In this document: one piece after another, positions 10,232 to 19,911 of the stretch
Position numbering within the stretch: position 1 is the stretch's first letter
Layout of the letters: each line of letters begins with the position of its first letter
The notes under the pieces: model-generated
Database searches by the model: none
What the model was told of the DNA's origin: nothing
Seen by the model: only the letters and a program-made list of their open reading frames with translations
From: Wenzhouxiangella sp. XN79A
GTDB lineage: Bacteria > Pseudomonadota > Gammaproteobacteria > Xanthomonadales > Wenzhouxiangellaceae
Length of the DNA: 64,000 bases
Reading direction: 5' to 3'
NCBI RefSeq assembly: GCF_012272825.1
Contig: NZ_JAAWWS010000125.1
Location: 1-64,000 of the forward strand
Translations under genes and position numbers: made by a program

Positions 10232-12952
10232 ATGCGCGCACTGCTTTTCGTTCTGACCCTGCTGGCCGCTCTTCCCTCGTCGAACGCCCGTTCCGAACCG
10301 GCGATGCCGGACATCGACTTCCGGTCCGGCTACGCCGCAGCACCCGGCGCGCCGTCGCTGGAGACCCTGCTGGGCGTTCCGATCGGCTCGGCGATCAGCG
10401 AACCGGGCGAACTCGCGCGCGCCTTCGAGCGGCTGGTCGAGGCCTACCCGGACCGGACCCGGAAGGTGTCGTACGCCACCAGCTGGCAGGGTCGTGACCT
10501 GTTCTACGTGATCATCGGTACGCCCGACAGGATCGAGCAGCTCGATGCGATCCGCGACGACATCCTCGCCGTGGCCCGACCCGATCGCCACGACGACGCC
10601 CGGATCGAGACGGCCCTGGAGCGACTGCCCGGCACGGTCTGGCTGTCGAATTCCGTGCACGGCAACGAGATCGCACCGGCCGACGCTGCGCTGATGGTCG
10701 CCCATCACCTGCTCACCGCCGACAGTGATCCGGTGGTCGATACGATCCTCGCCGAGACCCTGGTGTTCATCGACCCGATGCAGAACCCGGACGGGCGGGC
10801 CCGCTTCGTGCAGCGATTCGAAGCGGAGCTGGGGCTGGAGCCGCTGGCCGACCGCCTTGCTGCCGAACACGACGAGCCGTGGCCGTCGGGACGGGTCAAC
10901 CACTACCTGTTCGACCTGAACCGCGACTGGCTGGCGATCACCCAGCCCGAAACCGAGGGCCGGGTCGCCGCGCTGCTCGAGTGGTTTCCGCTGGCCTTCG
11001 TCGACGCCCACGAGATGGGGCCGGACACGACCTTCTTCTTCGCGCCCGAAGCGGTACCCTACAACCCGCTGCTGGTCGAGGATCAGCGTGCCTCGCTCGA
11101 ACGGTTCGGCCGCAACAACGCGCGCTGGTTCGATGCGCTGGGCCTGCCGTACTTCACCCGCGAGATCTTCGATGCCTTCTATCCCGGCTACGGCGCCAGC
11201 TGGCCGTCGTACTACGGTGCCGTGGCGATGACCTACGAACAGGCGTCGGTGCGCGGCCTGAAGATGCGGCGACGAGACGCCACCGAGTGGCGCTACGTCG
11301 AGTCGGTCGAGCGCTATGCGGTGGCACTGCTGGCCACCGCCGAGACCGTCGCTCGGAATCGCCAGCGGTTGTGGCGCGATTTTGCCGCCTACCGCGCTTC
11401 GGCCGTCGAGCAGGCGCGCCAGCAGGGAACGCGGGCCTGGGTCATTCCGACCCAGCGCGACCAGCGCGGCGCCGACCGTCTGGCCTCGCTGCTGGCCCGC
11501 CACGGCGCGGACGTGCACGTGCTCGATGCAGCGCGTTCGGCCTGTGATCGGCAGCTCGAGCCGGGCAGTTACGTGATCCCGGCCGCGCAGCCGGCCTATC
11601 GCAAGCTGCGCGTACTGCTCGACGACGACATTGCGCTGCCCGACGATTTCGCCGAAGAACAGGAACGACTCCGGGCGCTGGATCGCCCGGACGAGATCTA
11701 CGATGTCACCGCCTGGTCGCTGCCGGCGATGTTCAATCTCGAGGTCGCGACCTGCCGGCGCGCGATCGCCGTCGACGACGCTCGCGTGGTCAGGCCCGGG
11801 GCGCTGCCGGCCGGTCGGATCACGGGCCCGGACGATGCGGTGGTCTTCCTGGTTGCCGGCGGTTCGCAGGCCACCGGCGAATTCCTGGCCGCGGCGCTGG
11901 GCGAGGGACTGTTCGTGCAGTCCAACGAAAAGCCGTTCGAGCACGCCGGCCGGACCTGGCCGTCGGGTTCGGTGATCCTTCCGGCCGCGGCGCTGCCGGC
12001 CGACGGACGGACCGCGCTCGCCGCCCTGGCAGCGCGAACCGGAGCCACCGTGGTCGGCGTCGGCGATACCTGGGTGACCGACGGGCCGAATCTGGGCAGC
12101 ATGACCGTGCGACGGCTGCATCCGCCGCGGGTCGCGCTGGCCTGGGACGCGCCGACCGACATCTATGCACCCGGCGCGCTGCGCTTCGTCCTCGAGCGCC
12201 GCTTCGGCGTTCCGGTTACGCCGATCCGCACCGCGACGCTGCGCTCGGCCCCGCTGGATCGCTACGACGTGGTGATCCTGCCCGACGACTCCGGGCGCTG
12301 GGGCGGCTACGAAACGGTGCTCGGCACGGCCGGCCGCGACCATCTGGCCGACTGGGTCGAGGACGGCGGTGTCCTGATCACGCTGGCCGGGGCGACCGAT
12401 TGGGCCGCCGATGCCGATGTCGACCTGCTCGCGATCCGCGCCGAGCGCCAGCTGCGCGATCCGGTGGACGAGGAAACAACCGCTGAAAACGACGAGCACC
12501 GGCAACCGGCAGCGCTCGTGCCCGGTACCGAACTGACGTCCATCCAGGAGTTCGAGGCCGCGGTTACCCCGGACGTCGAGCGACCCGACTCGGTGGCCGG
12601 CGTGCTGGTGCGTGCCGAGGTCGATACCGAGCACTGGCTGGCTGCCGGACTGGCGCCGACGCTGAACGTGCTGGTCCGTGGCGATCGGGTGTTCGGCCCG
12701 ATCACCCGCGATCGCGGGCGCAACGTGGTCCGGTTCGCCGGCCCCGACCGGCTTCGTGCCGCCGGCTACCTGTGGGACGAGAACCGCCGCCAGCTGGCCT
12801 ACAAGCCGTTCGTCGTCGACCAGCCCCTCGGCCGGGGGCGGATCGTCGCGTTTACCGAGGATCCCAGCGTTCGCGCCTACCTCGATGGACTGAACCTGCT
12901 CGTGCTCAATGCGGTGCTGCGCGCCCCCAGCTATACCGGACGGGTCCGCTGA
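10232..12952 (+). CDS. Secreted M14-family zinc carboxypeptidase-like protein
   Basis: 906 aa. Residues 1-22 are a signal peptide (LLFVLTLLAALPSSNARS). The M14 domain covers roughly 50-380: first zinc-ligand pair in NSVHGNEIAPAD (His ~144, Glu ~147), second zinc His in FVDAHEMGPDTTFFF (~260), and the likely catalytic Glu in AVAMTYEQAS (~336). The remaining ~500 residues resemble the C-terminal part of long bacterial M14 proteins, including a glutamine-amidotransferase-like stretch near 640-740 (YDVVILPDDSGRWGG). It probably trims peptides outside the cytoplasmic membrane. It stands alone behind a CRP-like site, suggesting control by carbon or cAMP/c-di-GMP status. Confidence 0.9.
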   Translation: MRALLFVLTLLAALPSSNARSEPAMPDIDFRSGYAAAPGAPSLETLLGVPIGSAISEPGELARAFERLVEAYPDRTRKVSYATSWQGRDLFYVIIGTPDRIEQLDAIRDDILAVARPDRHDDARIETALERLPGTVWLSNSVHGNEIAPADAALMVAHHLLTADSDPVVDTILAETLVFIDPMQNPDGRARFVQRFEAELGLEPLADRLAAEHDEPWPSGRVNHYLFDLNRDWLAITQPETEGRVAALLEWFPLAFVDAHEMGPDTTFFFAPEAVPYNPLLVEDQRASLERFGRNNARWFDALGLPYFTREIFDAFYPGYGASWPSYYGAVAMTYEQASVRGLKMRRRDATEWRYVESVERYAVALLATAETVARNRQRLWRDFAAYRASAVEQARQQGTRAWVIPTQRDQRGADRLASLLARHGADVHVLDAARSACDRQLEPGSYVIPAAQPAYRKLRVLLDDDIALPDDFAEEQERLRALDRPDEIYDVTAWSLPAMFNLEVATCRRAIAVDDARVVRPGALPAGRITGPDDAVVFLVAGGSQATGEFLAAALGEGLFVQSNEKPFEHAGRTWPSGSVILPAAALPADGRTALAALAARTGATVVGVGDTWVTDGPNLGSMTVRRLHPPRVALAWDAPTDIYAPGALRFVLERRFGVPVTPIRTATLRSAPLDRYDVVILPDDSGRWGGYETVLGTAGRDHLADWVEDGGVLITLAGATDWAADADVDLLAIRAERQLRDPVDEETTAENDEHRQPAALVPGTELTSIQEFEAAVTPDVERPDSVAGVLVRAEVDTEHWLAAGLAPTLNVLVRGDRVFGPITRDRGRNVVRFAGPDRLRAAGYLWDENRRQLAYKPFVVDQPLGRGRIVAFTEDPSVRAYLDGLNLLVLNAVLRAPSYTGRVR

Positions 12953-13003
12953 TCCGGGCTCGCCCCCGACCCGCCCGGTCCGTATACTGGGTCGGGATCC
13001 AGG

Positions 13004-14764
13004 GTGCGAGGGATGCTGTTGCCGCTGCCGCAGAACATGAGCCTGCCCGGGCTGGGCCTGCTGCTTGCCTTCACCGCGCCGGTCGCTGCGATGGACGCCG
13101 ATCGTTTCGCCGAGCGGCTCGACCGGGCCGCCCGGCTGAACGTATCCGCGCCGTGGCCGGAGTCCCAGCGGATACTCGACGAGCTGCGCGTGCACCTGGA
13201 TCTGGCAAGCCACGATCAGCGCGTGACCTATCTGATGCTCGAGAGCCGCAACCAGGCGATGGATGGTCAGCTCGAGGCCTCGTTGGACACGGTCGAAACC
13301 CTGCTCCAGCTCGAACTCGAACCCCACCAGCGGCTGATCGCGCATGCGCGCGCGGCCAACGTCGGCTATATCGCGAGACGATTCGAAACGACCTTTCGTC
13401 ACCTCAACGCAGGAATGGCGCTACTGGCGGACGACTCGCTGGAACGTCATGCGGTCAACCTGTACAGCGTGGCCGCGTACATCTACGCGCTGGCCGAGGA
13501 ACCGGAGGATGCGGTGATCTTCGGTCGCAAGGCGTTGGCGATCGCGCAGCGTTTCGGCCTCGCGCGCGAACAGTGCGCGGCTCGCCAGCGGCTGGGCTTC
13601 GTCTTCAAGCGACAGCGCGACAGCACCGCCGCTGCCGAACAGTACCGGGCGGCGATCGACGAATGTGCGGCAACCGGTGACGAACTGCTGATCGGCACCC
13701 TGGACTATGCCTACGGTGACCTGCTGCGCTCGATCGGCCGCCACCGAGAGGCCGAACCCCGCCTCGAGCGGGCGATCGAGAAGATGCAGGTCCATGGCTA
13801 CCGCGAAGGACTGTCGCTGGCCCGACTGTATCGGGCCCGGCTGGCGCTGGCTCGTGACGAAGCCGACCTGGCCGAACGGATGTTTCGAGACGCACTGGTC
13901 GACCTGACGGCCGCCGGCAATGACGAATACGTCGCCGAAGCGCACCGCGGACTCGCAGAGCTTGCGCTGGACCAGGAACGATTCGGCGACGCGGTCGATC
14001 ATCTGCGTTCGTCCATGAACGCTCGCGAGGCGTATCTCCAGGAAGTGCGCGATCGTCGCACCGCGTTTTTGCAGGTGGAGTTTTCGGTGGCCGAGAAGGA
14101 ACGCGAACTGGCCCGGCTTCGAGAACAGCAGCGGATCGCCGAGCTGGAGCGGCAGAGCCTCGCCCAGCAGTCGCTGATCCGGATCGGTCTGGTCGTCGGC
14201 ACTCTCTTGCTGCTGTTGCTGCTGCTGATTCTCTGGGTCCGCGCGGTTCGCGACCGCCGCCGGTTCCGGCGCCTGGCGCACCGCGATGCCCTGACCGCGC
14301 TCAGCAACCACACCCGTTTCTTCGAATTGGCCGAGACGACCCGCCAACTGGCCATGGCCAAGAAGCGCAACTACACCTTCGTGCTCGGCGACATCGACCA
14401 TTTCAAGCAGGTCAATGACCGATACGGGCACTTGACCGGCGACGCCGTCCTGCGCAAGGTCGGTGCCGCGCTGCGCGAGCAGTTCGGCGACAAGGGCATC
14501 ATCGGCCGGGTCGGTGGCGAAGAATTCGGCCTGGCCCTGCCCGGCCCCGACCTGGCCACCTTGCTTACCGGGCTCGAGGCGGTGCGCGCCCGGTTGCGGA
14601 CGATCCGGGTCGGCGAGCAGCCGATTCCGATCACCATGAGTTTCGGCGTGGCCCGTCCGCGCGACGGCGAGTCGTTGACCGCGCTGCGCGAACGGGCCGA
14701 TCGGCGCTTGTATGCGGCCAAACAGGCCGGACGCGACCGGGTCGTCGCCGAGGGCGAAGGCTGA
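13004..14764 (+). CDS. TPR-repeat sensor with GGDEF diguanylate cyclase domain
   Basis: 586 aa from GTG 13004; ATG 13013 is equally plausible. After a signal peptide come extracytoplasmic TPR-like helical repeats (~30-340), a Glu/Arg-rich coiled coil (~345-385), one membrane segment (LVVGTLLLLLLLLILWV) and a cytoplasmic GGDEF domain (~420-580). The active site is GGEEF near residue 503, with LGDIDHFKQVNDRYGHLTGD preceding it, so synthesis of c-di-GMP from GTP is expected. I see no RxxD inhibitory site at the usual spacing, so product inhibition may be absent. TATACT at 12983-12988 is a possible -10 box. The signal sensed is unknown. Confidence 0.92.
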   Translation: MRGMLLPLPQNMSLPGLGLLLAFTAPVAAMDADRFAERLDRAARLNVSAPWPESQRILDELRVHLDLASHDQRVTYLMLESRNQAMDGQLEASLDTVETLLQLELEPHQRLIAHARAANVGYIARRFETTFRHLNAGMALLADDSLERHAVNLYSVAAYIYALAEEPEDAVIFGRKALAIAQRFGLAREQCAARQRLGFVFKRQRDSTAAAEQYRAAIDECAATGDELLIGTLDYAYGDLLRSIGRHREAEPRLERAIEKMQVHGYREGLSLARLYRARLALARDEADLAERMFRDALVDLTAAGNDEYVAEAHRGLAELALDQERFGDAVDHLRSSMNAREAYLQEVRDRRTAFLQVEFSVAEKERELARLREQQRIAELERQSLAQQSLIRIGLVVGTLLLLLLLLILWVRAVRDRRRFRRLAHRDALTALSNHTRFFELAETTRQLAMAKKRNYTFVLGDIDHFKQVNDRYGHLTGDAVLRKVGAALREQFGDKGIIGRVGGEEFGLALPGPDLATLLTGLEAVRARLRTIRVGEQPIPITMSFGVARPRDGESLTALRERADRRLYAAKQAGRDRVVAEGEG

Positions 14765-14867
14765 CCGGACTCGCCCCGGGCGTCGAGCCAGCCTGCGAGG
14801 CGGCCGCCTCGGGCCGACCGCCGGCCGGCACCGGCGGGATCGCGTCGGCGGGATCGCCTCGACGGGA

Positions 14868-16976
14868 TCAGTCTTCGGGGTCACTCCTATCGGCCAGCTG
14901 CCCGTGCAGGTACGCGTAGATCAGTGCGCTGAGATAGGCCTGCTGCTTCAGATTGGCCGCGCCGCCGTGGCCGCCTTCGATGTTCTCGTAGTACAGCAGA
15001 TCGTGGCCCTGGTCGAGCATTTTCGCGACCATCTTGCGGGCATGCCCCGGATGGACCCGGTCGTCGCGGGTGGAGGTGGTGAAGAACGCGCGCGGGTAGT
15101 CGACGTCGGCGGAGACGTTCTGGTACGGCGAGTACGCGGCCAGGTAGGCCCACTGGTCGGGGTCGTCCGGATCGCCGTATTCGGCCATCCAGCTGGCGCC
15201 GGCCAGCAGGCGGTGGTACCGCTTCATGTCCAGCAGCGGGACCTGGCAGACCACCGCGTCGAACAGGTCCGGGCGCTGGACCATCACCGCGCCGACCAGC
15301 AGGCCGCCGTTGCTGCCGCCCTGGATGCCGAGGTGGTCCGGCGAAGTGATGCCGCGTTCGATCAGGTCCTCGGCCACGGCAATCAGGTCGTCGAAGGCGC
15401 GCTGGCGGTTTTCCTTCAGCGCGGCCTGGTGCCACTTGGGCCCGAACTCGCCGCCGCCGCGGATGTTGGCCAGCACGTAGACCCCGCCGCGCTCCAGCCA
15501 GGCCGAACCGGTTACGCCGGAGTAGAACGGCGTGCGTGAAACTTCGAAGCCGCCGTAGGCCGCCAGCAGCGTCGGATTCTGCCCGTCGGCCTCGAAGCCG
15601 GCCGGCGTGACGACGAAGTACGGAATGCGCTCGCCGTCGGCCGAGGTGGCCTCGTGCTGCGCGACCTCCATGCCGGCCTTCTCGAACCAGGCCGGTTCGC
15701 TGCGCACGTCGGTGTGGGTGTCGCGGGCGGCATCGGCTTCGAACAGCGTCGACGGGGTCAGAAAGCCGGTGTAGTTGTAGTAGAAGCGATCGGACCGGTC
15801 GTCCGTCGACACCACGGCGATGCTGCCGAGCTCCGGCACGTCCAGCGGCTCGCTGACCCAGCGGCCGTCGTCATGGGTGAAGCGGTGCAGGGTCGAGACC
15901 ACGTTGTCGAGCACATTGACCAGCACGGTGTTCTCGGTGGTGGCGACCGATGAGATCGACGCGCGTTCGCCGGGCTGGACGACCACGGCCAGTTCCGGGC
16001 TGTCGGTCTCGAAGCTGTCGATCGGCCCGGCGACCAGCGCCCCCTGGGAGTAGGTCGTGCCGGCCACCTCCCAGTCGGACTTCAGTTCGATCAGGACCTG
16101 GCCATCCAGCATTCCGGCGAGTTCGGCGTCGTCGGGCACGTTCAGGCGGTGCGGTTTGCCGTCGCGGTACAGGTAGTAGTGGCGTGAAAAGAAGCCGGGC
16201 GCGCGCACGATCATGTCGTAGTGATCATCGCCGTCCCAGAAACGCAGGCCCTGCGCCGCGACGTCGCCGCGTTCGCCTTCGAACACGATCGGGGCCTCCG
16301 AGGGATCGCTGCCGCGTTCCCAGATCCGCACCGTACGCGGGTAGCCGGAGTCGGTGACCTGATCCTCGCCGAAGGCCGGGCCGTAGAACACCGAGTCGCG
16401 GTCGCGCCAGCTGATGGCGCTCTTCGATTCCTCGAGCCTGAACCCGTCCTCGACGAATTCGCGCGTTGCCATGTCCCATTCGCGCGTGACCGTGGCATCG
16501 GCGCCGCCGATCGACAGGCGGACCAGGCAGCGGTCGTAGTCCGGATAGCGGCAGCTCGCGCCGGCCCAGACCCAGTTCTCGCCTTCTTCCTCCGCAAGCG
16601 CGTCGAGGTCGAGCAATACCTCCCACTCGGGTTCCTCGTTGCGATAGTCCTCGACCGTCGTCCGGCGCCAGATGCCGCGGACGTGCCCGGCGTCGCGCCA
16701 GAAGTTGTAGATCATCCCGCCCTGCAGCGACGGATACGCGATCCGGTCGTCGGAGGTCAGGATTTCCAGCGCGCGGTCGTGGATCGGCGCGAACAGCGGG
16801 TGGGCCTCGAGCTCGGACAGTGACACCTCGTTCTGCCCGCGTGCCCAGGCCAGCGCGTTCGGGCCCTCGACCTCCTCGAGCCAGAGATAGGGATCGTCGC
16901 CGGGTTGTGTCTGTGCCATTGTGATCGAGCCGGCGCCGAGGCCGGCGGCCAGTAGGAGGAAGCAGAAGTGTTTCAT
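14868..16976 (-). CDS. Secreted prolyl oligopeptidase family serine peptidase (S9)
   Basis: 702 aa starting MKHFCFLLLAAGLGAG, a signal peptide; an ATG four codons upstream is an alternative, and no strong ribosome site decides. Residues ~30-430 are the beta-propeller gate that excludes large proteins. The catalytic alpha/beta-hydrolase has Ser in GIQGGSNGGLLVG (~555), Asp in TSTRDDRVHPGH (~640) and His in IEGGHGG (~669). WLEEVEG near the mature N-terminus is typical of S9A enzymes. It would cleave short Pro-containing peptides in the periplasm. Monocistronic, convergent with the GGDEF gene. Confidence 0.93.
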   Translation of the reverse strand: MKHFCFLLLAAGLGAGSITMAQTQPGDDPYLWLEEVEGPNALAWARGQNEVSLSELEAHPLFAPIHDRALEILTSDDRIAYPSLQGGMIYNFWRDAGHVRGIWRRTTVEDYRNEEPEWEVLLDLDALAEEEGENWVWAGASCRYPDYDRCLVRLSIGGADATVTREWDMATREFVEDGFRLEESKSAISWRDRDSVFYGPAFGEDQVTDSGYPRTVRIWERGSDPSEAPIVFEGERGDVAAQGLRFWDGDDHYDMIVRAPGFFSRHYYLYRDGKPHRLNVPDDAELAGMLDGQVLIELKSDWEVAGTTYSQGALVAGPIDSFETDSPELAVVVQPGERASISSVATTENTVLVNVLDNVVSTLHRFTHDDGRWVSEPLDVPELGSIAVVSTDDRSDRFYYNYTGFLTPSTLFEADAARDTHTDVRSEPAWFEKAGMEVAQHEATSADGERIPYFVVTPAGFEADGQNPTLLAAYGGFEVSRTPFYSGVTGSAWLERGGVYVLANIRGGGEFGPKWHQAALKENRQRAFDDLIAVAEDLIERGITSPDHLGIQGGSNGGLLVGAVMVQRPDLFDAVVCQVPLLDMKRYHRLLAGASWMAEYGDPDDPDQWAYLAAYSPYQNVSADVDYPRAFFTTSTRDDRVHPGHARKMVAKMLDQGHDLLYYENIEGGHGGAANLKQQAYLSALIYAYLHGQLADRSDPED

Positions 16977-17278
16977 GAACGGGTCCATTCGGGGTCGTCG
17001 GCCGACCATTCTGGCCGGTCCGGGTCGGCGCGGCGTGTGCCATTGGTTGGTGTGGAACCCTCGTCCGGGACCGTGAAACGGGATTCGACGCGGAAATCGC
17101 CCGGCGGCGCGACCGCGTGGAACCACCGGCACGCCGCCGTGGAACGGAAACCGGCATGCCGCGACCTCCGAGCGCGGCTTGAACTTCGGTAAGGCCACCA
17201 GAAGGTCTTCCGGCAAGGCCCGGGCACACAGGCCCGCTTGCCGCAGACCACACTCACACCGAACCGGGAGATCCGCTC
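16977..17278. other. Intergenic region between divergent S9 peptidase and OB-fold genes
   Basis: About 300 bp with no supported gene. It must hold promoters for both flanking genes. I see no clear -35/-10 pair. Confidence 0.4.
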
Positions 17279-18037
17279 ATGAGACTCCAGAAACGACTTC
17301 TTGCAACTGCCATCGCCGCTGCAGTCGCGCTGCCCCTTGCCGCGCCTGCCGACGACCACGAACATCGCCGACACGAAAACCATCATCCGGAAATGAACAA
17401 GCACTCCGCGATGAACACCACGAACCCGTCGCGTGACTCCGGAACGCAGGCACAGCGCTACGGTGAACAGCAGACATCGCCGTACGGTGCGCCGGACAAC
17501 AGCTGGATTTCCATCAGCGGTACGGTGGTGGACGTCGCCCGCGATCAATTCGAGCTCGACTACGGCGACGGTGTCGTGACGGTCGAGATGGACGACGGCG
17601 ACCGGGACGCGGATGCCTATTCGCTGTTGACCGGTGACAAGGTCCGCGTCATGGGCCGGGTCGACGACGATCTGTTCGAAACCACGACGATCGATGCAAT
17701 GAGCGTGCAGGTCGACAAGCTGGGCACGACGTTCTATGCCGATCCGAACGATCAGGAAGCGCTGAGCGTTGCGGTTACCGTGCCGATCACCGTTTCCGAG
17801 ACGGTCGTCAACGGCCGCGTCATCTCGGTCGACCAGGACGACTTCATGATCGATACCGGAATGGCCCACCTGACCGTCGATGTCTCCGATCTGGCGTCGA
17901 ATCCGCTTGACGACCGCGGCTTCCTGCGGATCGATGTGGGCGATCGGGTCAGCGTGACCGGCGACATGACCCGGGAATTCTTCGAAGGCCGCCAGCTCGA
18001 CGCCGATGTCATCGTCGAGTTGAGCAATCGACGGTAG
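17279..18037 (+). CDS. Periplasmic protein with two OB-fold-like (BOF-type) domains
   Basis: 252 aa. A signal peptide (LLATAIAAAVALPLAAPADD) is followed by a His-rich linker (HEHRRHENHHPEMNKH) that could bind metal. Two related domains follow: ~75-150 beginning WISISGTVVDVARDQFELDY and ~170-250 beginning ETVVNGRVISVDQDDFMIDT. Each has the alternating beta pattern and a GDxVxVxGxxD strand (GDKVRVMGRVDDD, GDRVSVTGDMTRE) like YgiW/YdeI-type OB folds. Function is unknown; such proteins are often stress-related. Monocistronic with its own terminator. Confidence 0.75.
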   Translation: MRLQKRLLATAIAAAVALPLAAPADDHEHRRHENHHPEMNKHSAMNTTNPSRDSGTQAQRYGEQQTSPYGAPDNSWISISGTVVDVARDQFELDYGDGVVTVEMDDGDRDADAYSLLTGDKVRVMGRVDDDLFETTTIDAMSVQVDKLGTTFYADPNDQEALSVAVTVPITVSETVVNGRVISVDQDDFMIDTGMAHLTVDVSDLASNPLDDRGFLRIDVGDRVSVTGDMTREFFEGRQLDADVIVELSNRR

Positions 18038-18081
18038 TCAGCCCCCGGGCGCCTTCCGCCGCGATCATCGTTCGCAACATC

Positions 18082-18110
18082 GACCCCGGCTCCTGCGGTC
18101 GGGGTCTTTT
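18082..18110 (+). terminator. Intrinsic terminator after the OB-fold gene
   Basis: A 7-bp stem gaccccg (18082-18088) / cggggtc (18100-18106) followed by TTTT. It sits between convergent genes, ~45 bases after the plus-strand stop; the minus-strand face lacks a U-run. Confidence 0.75.
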
Positions 18111-18142
18111 CCTTGCGCAGCCGGCGCAGGCCCGCGCAGGGT

Positions 18143-19114
18143 TCAGGCCGGTCGGCGTGCAGTCAGGACCGCGCGGAGCGGCGGCGGATGCCCTTCGATC
18201 GTGGCGCTTCGATCCGGGGTCAGCGCGTTGGCCAGGGAATGGAAGGGCATCCAGTCGGTCGGGCGCTGTTCTGCCGTGGTGGTCCGCGTCCGGTCGCAGA
18301 CCGCGACGCCGGCGTATCCGGCCTCGACCAGCCAGTCACCCAGTCGGGGAACGGTCGGCAGTCGATGAACGTTGCGCATGTTGGCGTAGCGCCCGGGGGG
18401 ATCGAGTTGCTCGTTTCCGTCGCCGGGCAGGACCAGCGTTTCGAGCACCAGCGTGCCCCCGGGCGCCAGGTGCCGGGCGATCCGGGCCAGGTGCTCCAGC
18501 GGGTCGCGACGGTGATACAGCACGCCCATCGAGAACACCACGTCGAACGCACCGATCGCCGGCAGGGCCTCGAAACGCAGCGGCAGGAAGTCCAGCGCCG
18601 CCGGGCCGGCCAGTCGTGCGATCGCGCGGTGCTGCATCCAGAACACCAGCGTCGGGTCGCAGACGGTGACACTGGCCGCGCCGGCGTCGAGCATCCGCCA
18701 GGCGAAGTAGCCGTTGCCGCCGCCGATGTCCAGCACGTGCCGGCCGCCCAGGTCCACCTGCGGTGCGACCCGGTCCCATTTCCAGTCCGAGCGCCACTCG
18801 GTATCGATCGATACGCCGGCCAGCCGCAGCGGGCCCTTGCGCCATGGAATCAGGCCCTTCAGCGCAGTGGCGGCCTCGGTCAGCGTGTCGGCCGGTTCGC
18901 CGGCGACCAGCACGCCGTGGTCGATCCGCCAGCCGGCCGGTGCGTCCGGCACTGCGTCCAGCGCGGCCTGCCAGTCGGGCAGCCGGCCGTGCCGATCCGG
19001 ATGCGTGGCCGCGGCCACGGCCGTGTCGAGATCGGCTGCGCGGACGGCGCCGAAGCGATCGATTCGAACCGCGTCGTTCATGGACCGGATCGGCGCAGGC
19101 GGATTCTGGGGCAT
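18143..19114 (-). CDS. cmoB: tRNA U34 carboxymethyltransferase
   Basis: 323 aa, matching the family. CmoB transfers a carboxymethyl group from carboxy-SAM to 5-hydroxyuridine at the wobble position, giving cmo5U34. The SAM-type fold is seen as VLDIGGGNGYFAWRMLDAGA, then DVVFSMGVLYHRRDPLEHL and PGGTLVLETLVLPGD, all characteristic of CmoB; WRSDWKWDR before the fold also fits. An internal ATG at 19081 is an alternative start. Its partner cmoA is adjacent but divergent, across ~50 bp. Confidence 0.95.
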   Translation of the reverse strand: MPQNPPAPIRSMNDAVRIDRFGAVRAADLDTAVAAATHPDRHGRLPDWQAALDAVPDAPAGWRIDHGVLVAGEPADTLTEAATALKGLIPWRKGPLRLAGVSIDTEWRSDWKWDRVAPQVDLGGRHVLDIGGGNGYFAWRMLDAGAASVTVCDPTLVFWMQHRAIARLAGPAALDFLPLRFEALPAIGAFDVVFSMGVLYHRRDPLEHLARIARHLAPGGTLVLETLVLPGDGNEQLDPPGRYANMRNVHRLPTVPRLGDWLVEAGYAGVAVCDRTRTTTAEQRPTDWMPFHSLANALTPDRSATIEGHPPPLRAVLTARRPA

Positions 19115-19135
19115 ACAATCACTGCAGGTTCCTGT

Positions 19136-19154
19136 CGCCGGGTCCGACCCGGCG
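19136..19154. promoter_or_regulatory. Inverted repeat between cmoB and cmoA
   Basis: Perfect 8-bp arms cgccgggt/acccggcg with a 3-base centre, in the middle of the 50-bp divergent intergenic region. It could be an operator for both genes or a leader hairpin in the cmoA transcript. Confidence 0.5.
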
Positions 19155-19164
19155 CTTTACTGGT

Positions 19165-19911
19165 ATGGCTCGAGACGAAATCTACCGCACCCGCGACGTC
19201 GACCGACCGGCGGCACCGTTCGAATTCTCCGAGGCCGTGGTCAAGGTCTTCCCGGACATGATCGAGCGCTCGGTGCCGGGGTACCGCTCGATGCTGGACC
19301 TGACGCCGCTGCTGGTCCGGCGCGCCGTCCAGCCGGGGTCGCGGATCTACGACCTGGGCTGCTCGCTCGGTGCGGCCACGCTGGCGGCCCGGCGCGCGGT
19401 GCAGGTCGACGATGTCGAGATCATCGCGGTGGACCGCTCACCGGACATGGTCGCCCGCTGCCGAGAAGTGATGGCCGCCGACAACTCGCGCGTGCCGGTC
19501 GAGGTCGTCGAGGCCGACCTGCTCGACATGGCGATCGAGAATGCTTCTGTGGTGCTGGTCTACTACACCCTGCAGTTCGTTCCGATCGCCGAGCGCGATG
19601 CGCTGGTTCGCCGCATCCACGACGGCCTGCGGCCCGGCGGGTTGCTGGTGCTGGCCGAAAAGCTGGCCTTCGAGCCGCCTTCGGTCCAGGACTGGCTGGA
19701 TACCCACCACCACGATTTCAAGCGCAGCCAGGGCTATTCGGATCTCGAGATCGCGCGGAAACGCCAGGCGCTGGAGAACGTGCTGGTGCCGGAGACCCGG
19801 GCGCAGCACCACGAGCGCCTGCGCGCCGCCGGATTCACCGCGATCGTCGACTGGTTCCAGTGCTTCAACTTCGCCGCCATCGCCGCCGTGCGTGGAGCCG
19901 CCGATGGTTGA
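19165..19911 (+). CDS. cmoA: Carboxy-S-adenosyl-L-methionine synthase
   Basis: 248 aa from the ATG giving MARDEIYRTRDVDR. CmoA converts SAM and prephenate to carboxy-SAM, the donor used by CmoB. Visible signatures: FEFSEAVVKVFPDMIERSVP, the SAM loop IYDLGCSLGAATLAARR, VVLVYYTLQFVP, and DTHHHDFKRSQGYSDLEIA. The following gene starts inside its last codons (8-base overlap), suggesting a two-gene transcript with the membrane protein. Confidence 0.96.
   Translation: MARDEIYRTRDVDRPAAPFEFSEAVVKVFPDMIERSVPGYRSMLDLTPLLVRRAVQPGSRIYDLGCSLGAATLAARRAVQVDDVEIIAVDRSPDMVARCREVMAADNSRVPVEVVEADLLDMAIENASVVLVYYTLQFVPIAERDALVRRIHDGLRPGGLLVLAEKLAFEPPSVQDWLDTHHHDFKRSQGYSDLEIARKRQALENVLVPETRAQHHERLRAAGFTAIVDWFQCFNFAAIAAVRGAADG

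Noticed and set aside
12983-12988. TATACT as a confirmed promoter of the GGDEF gene
   Set aside because: The box is well placed, but no -35 element is visible in the G/C-rich sequence upstream, so I mention it only as a possibility.
10217-13402. A 1061-codon minus-strand frame opposite the M14 peptidase
   Set aside because: Composition (Arg/Gly/His-rich, low in hydrophobic strands) is that of a GC-rich shadow; the plus strand has a signal peptide and intact zinc motifs.
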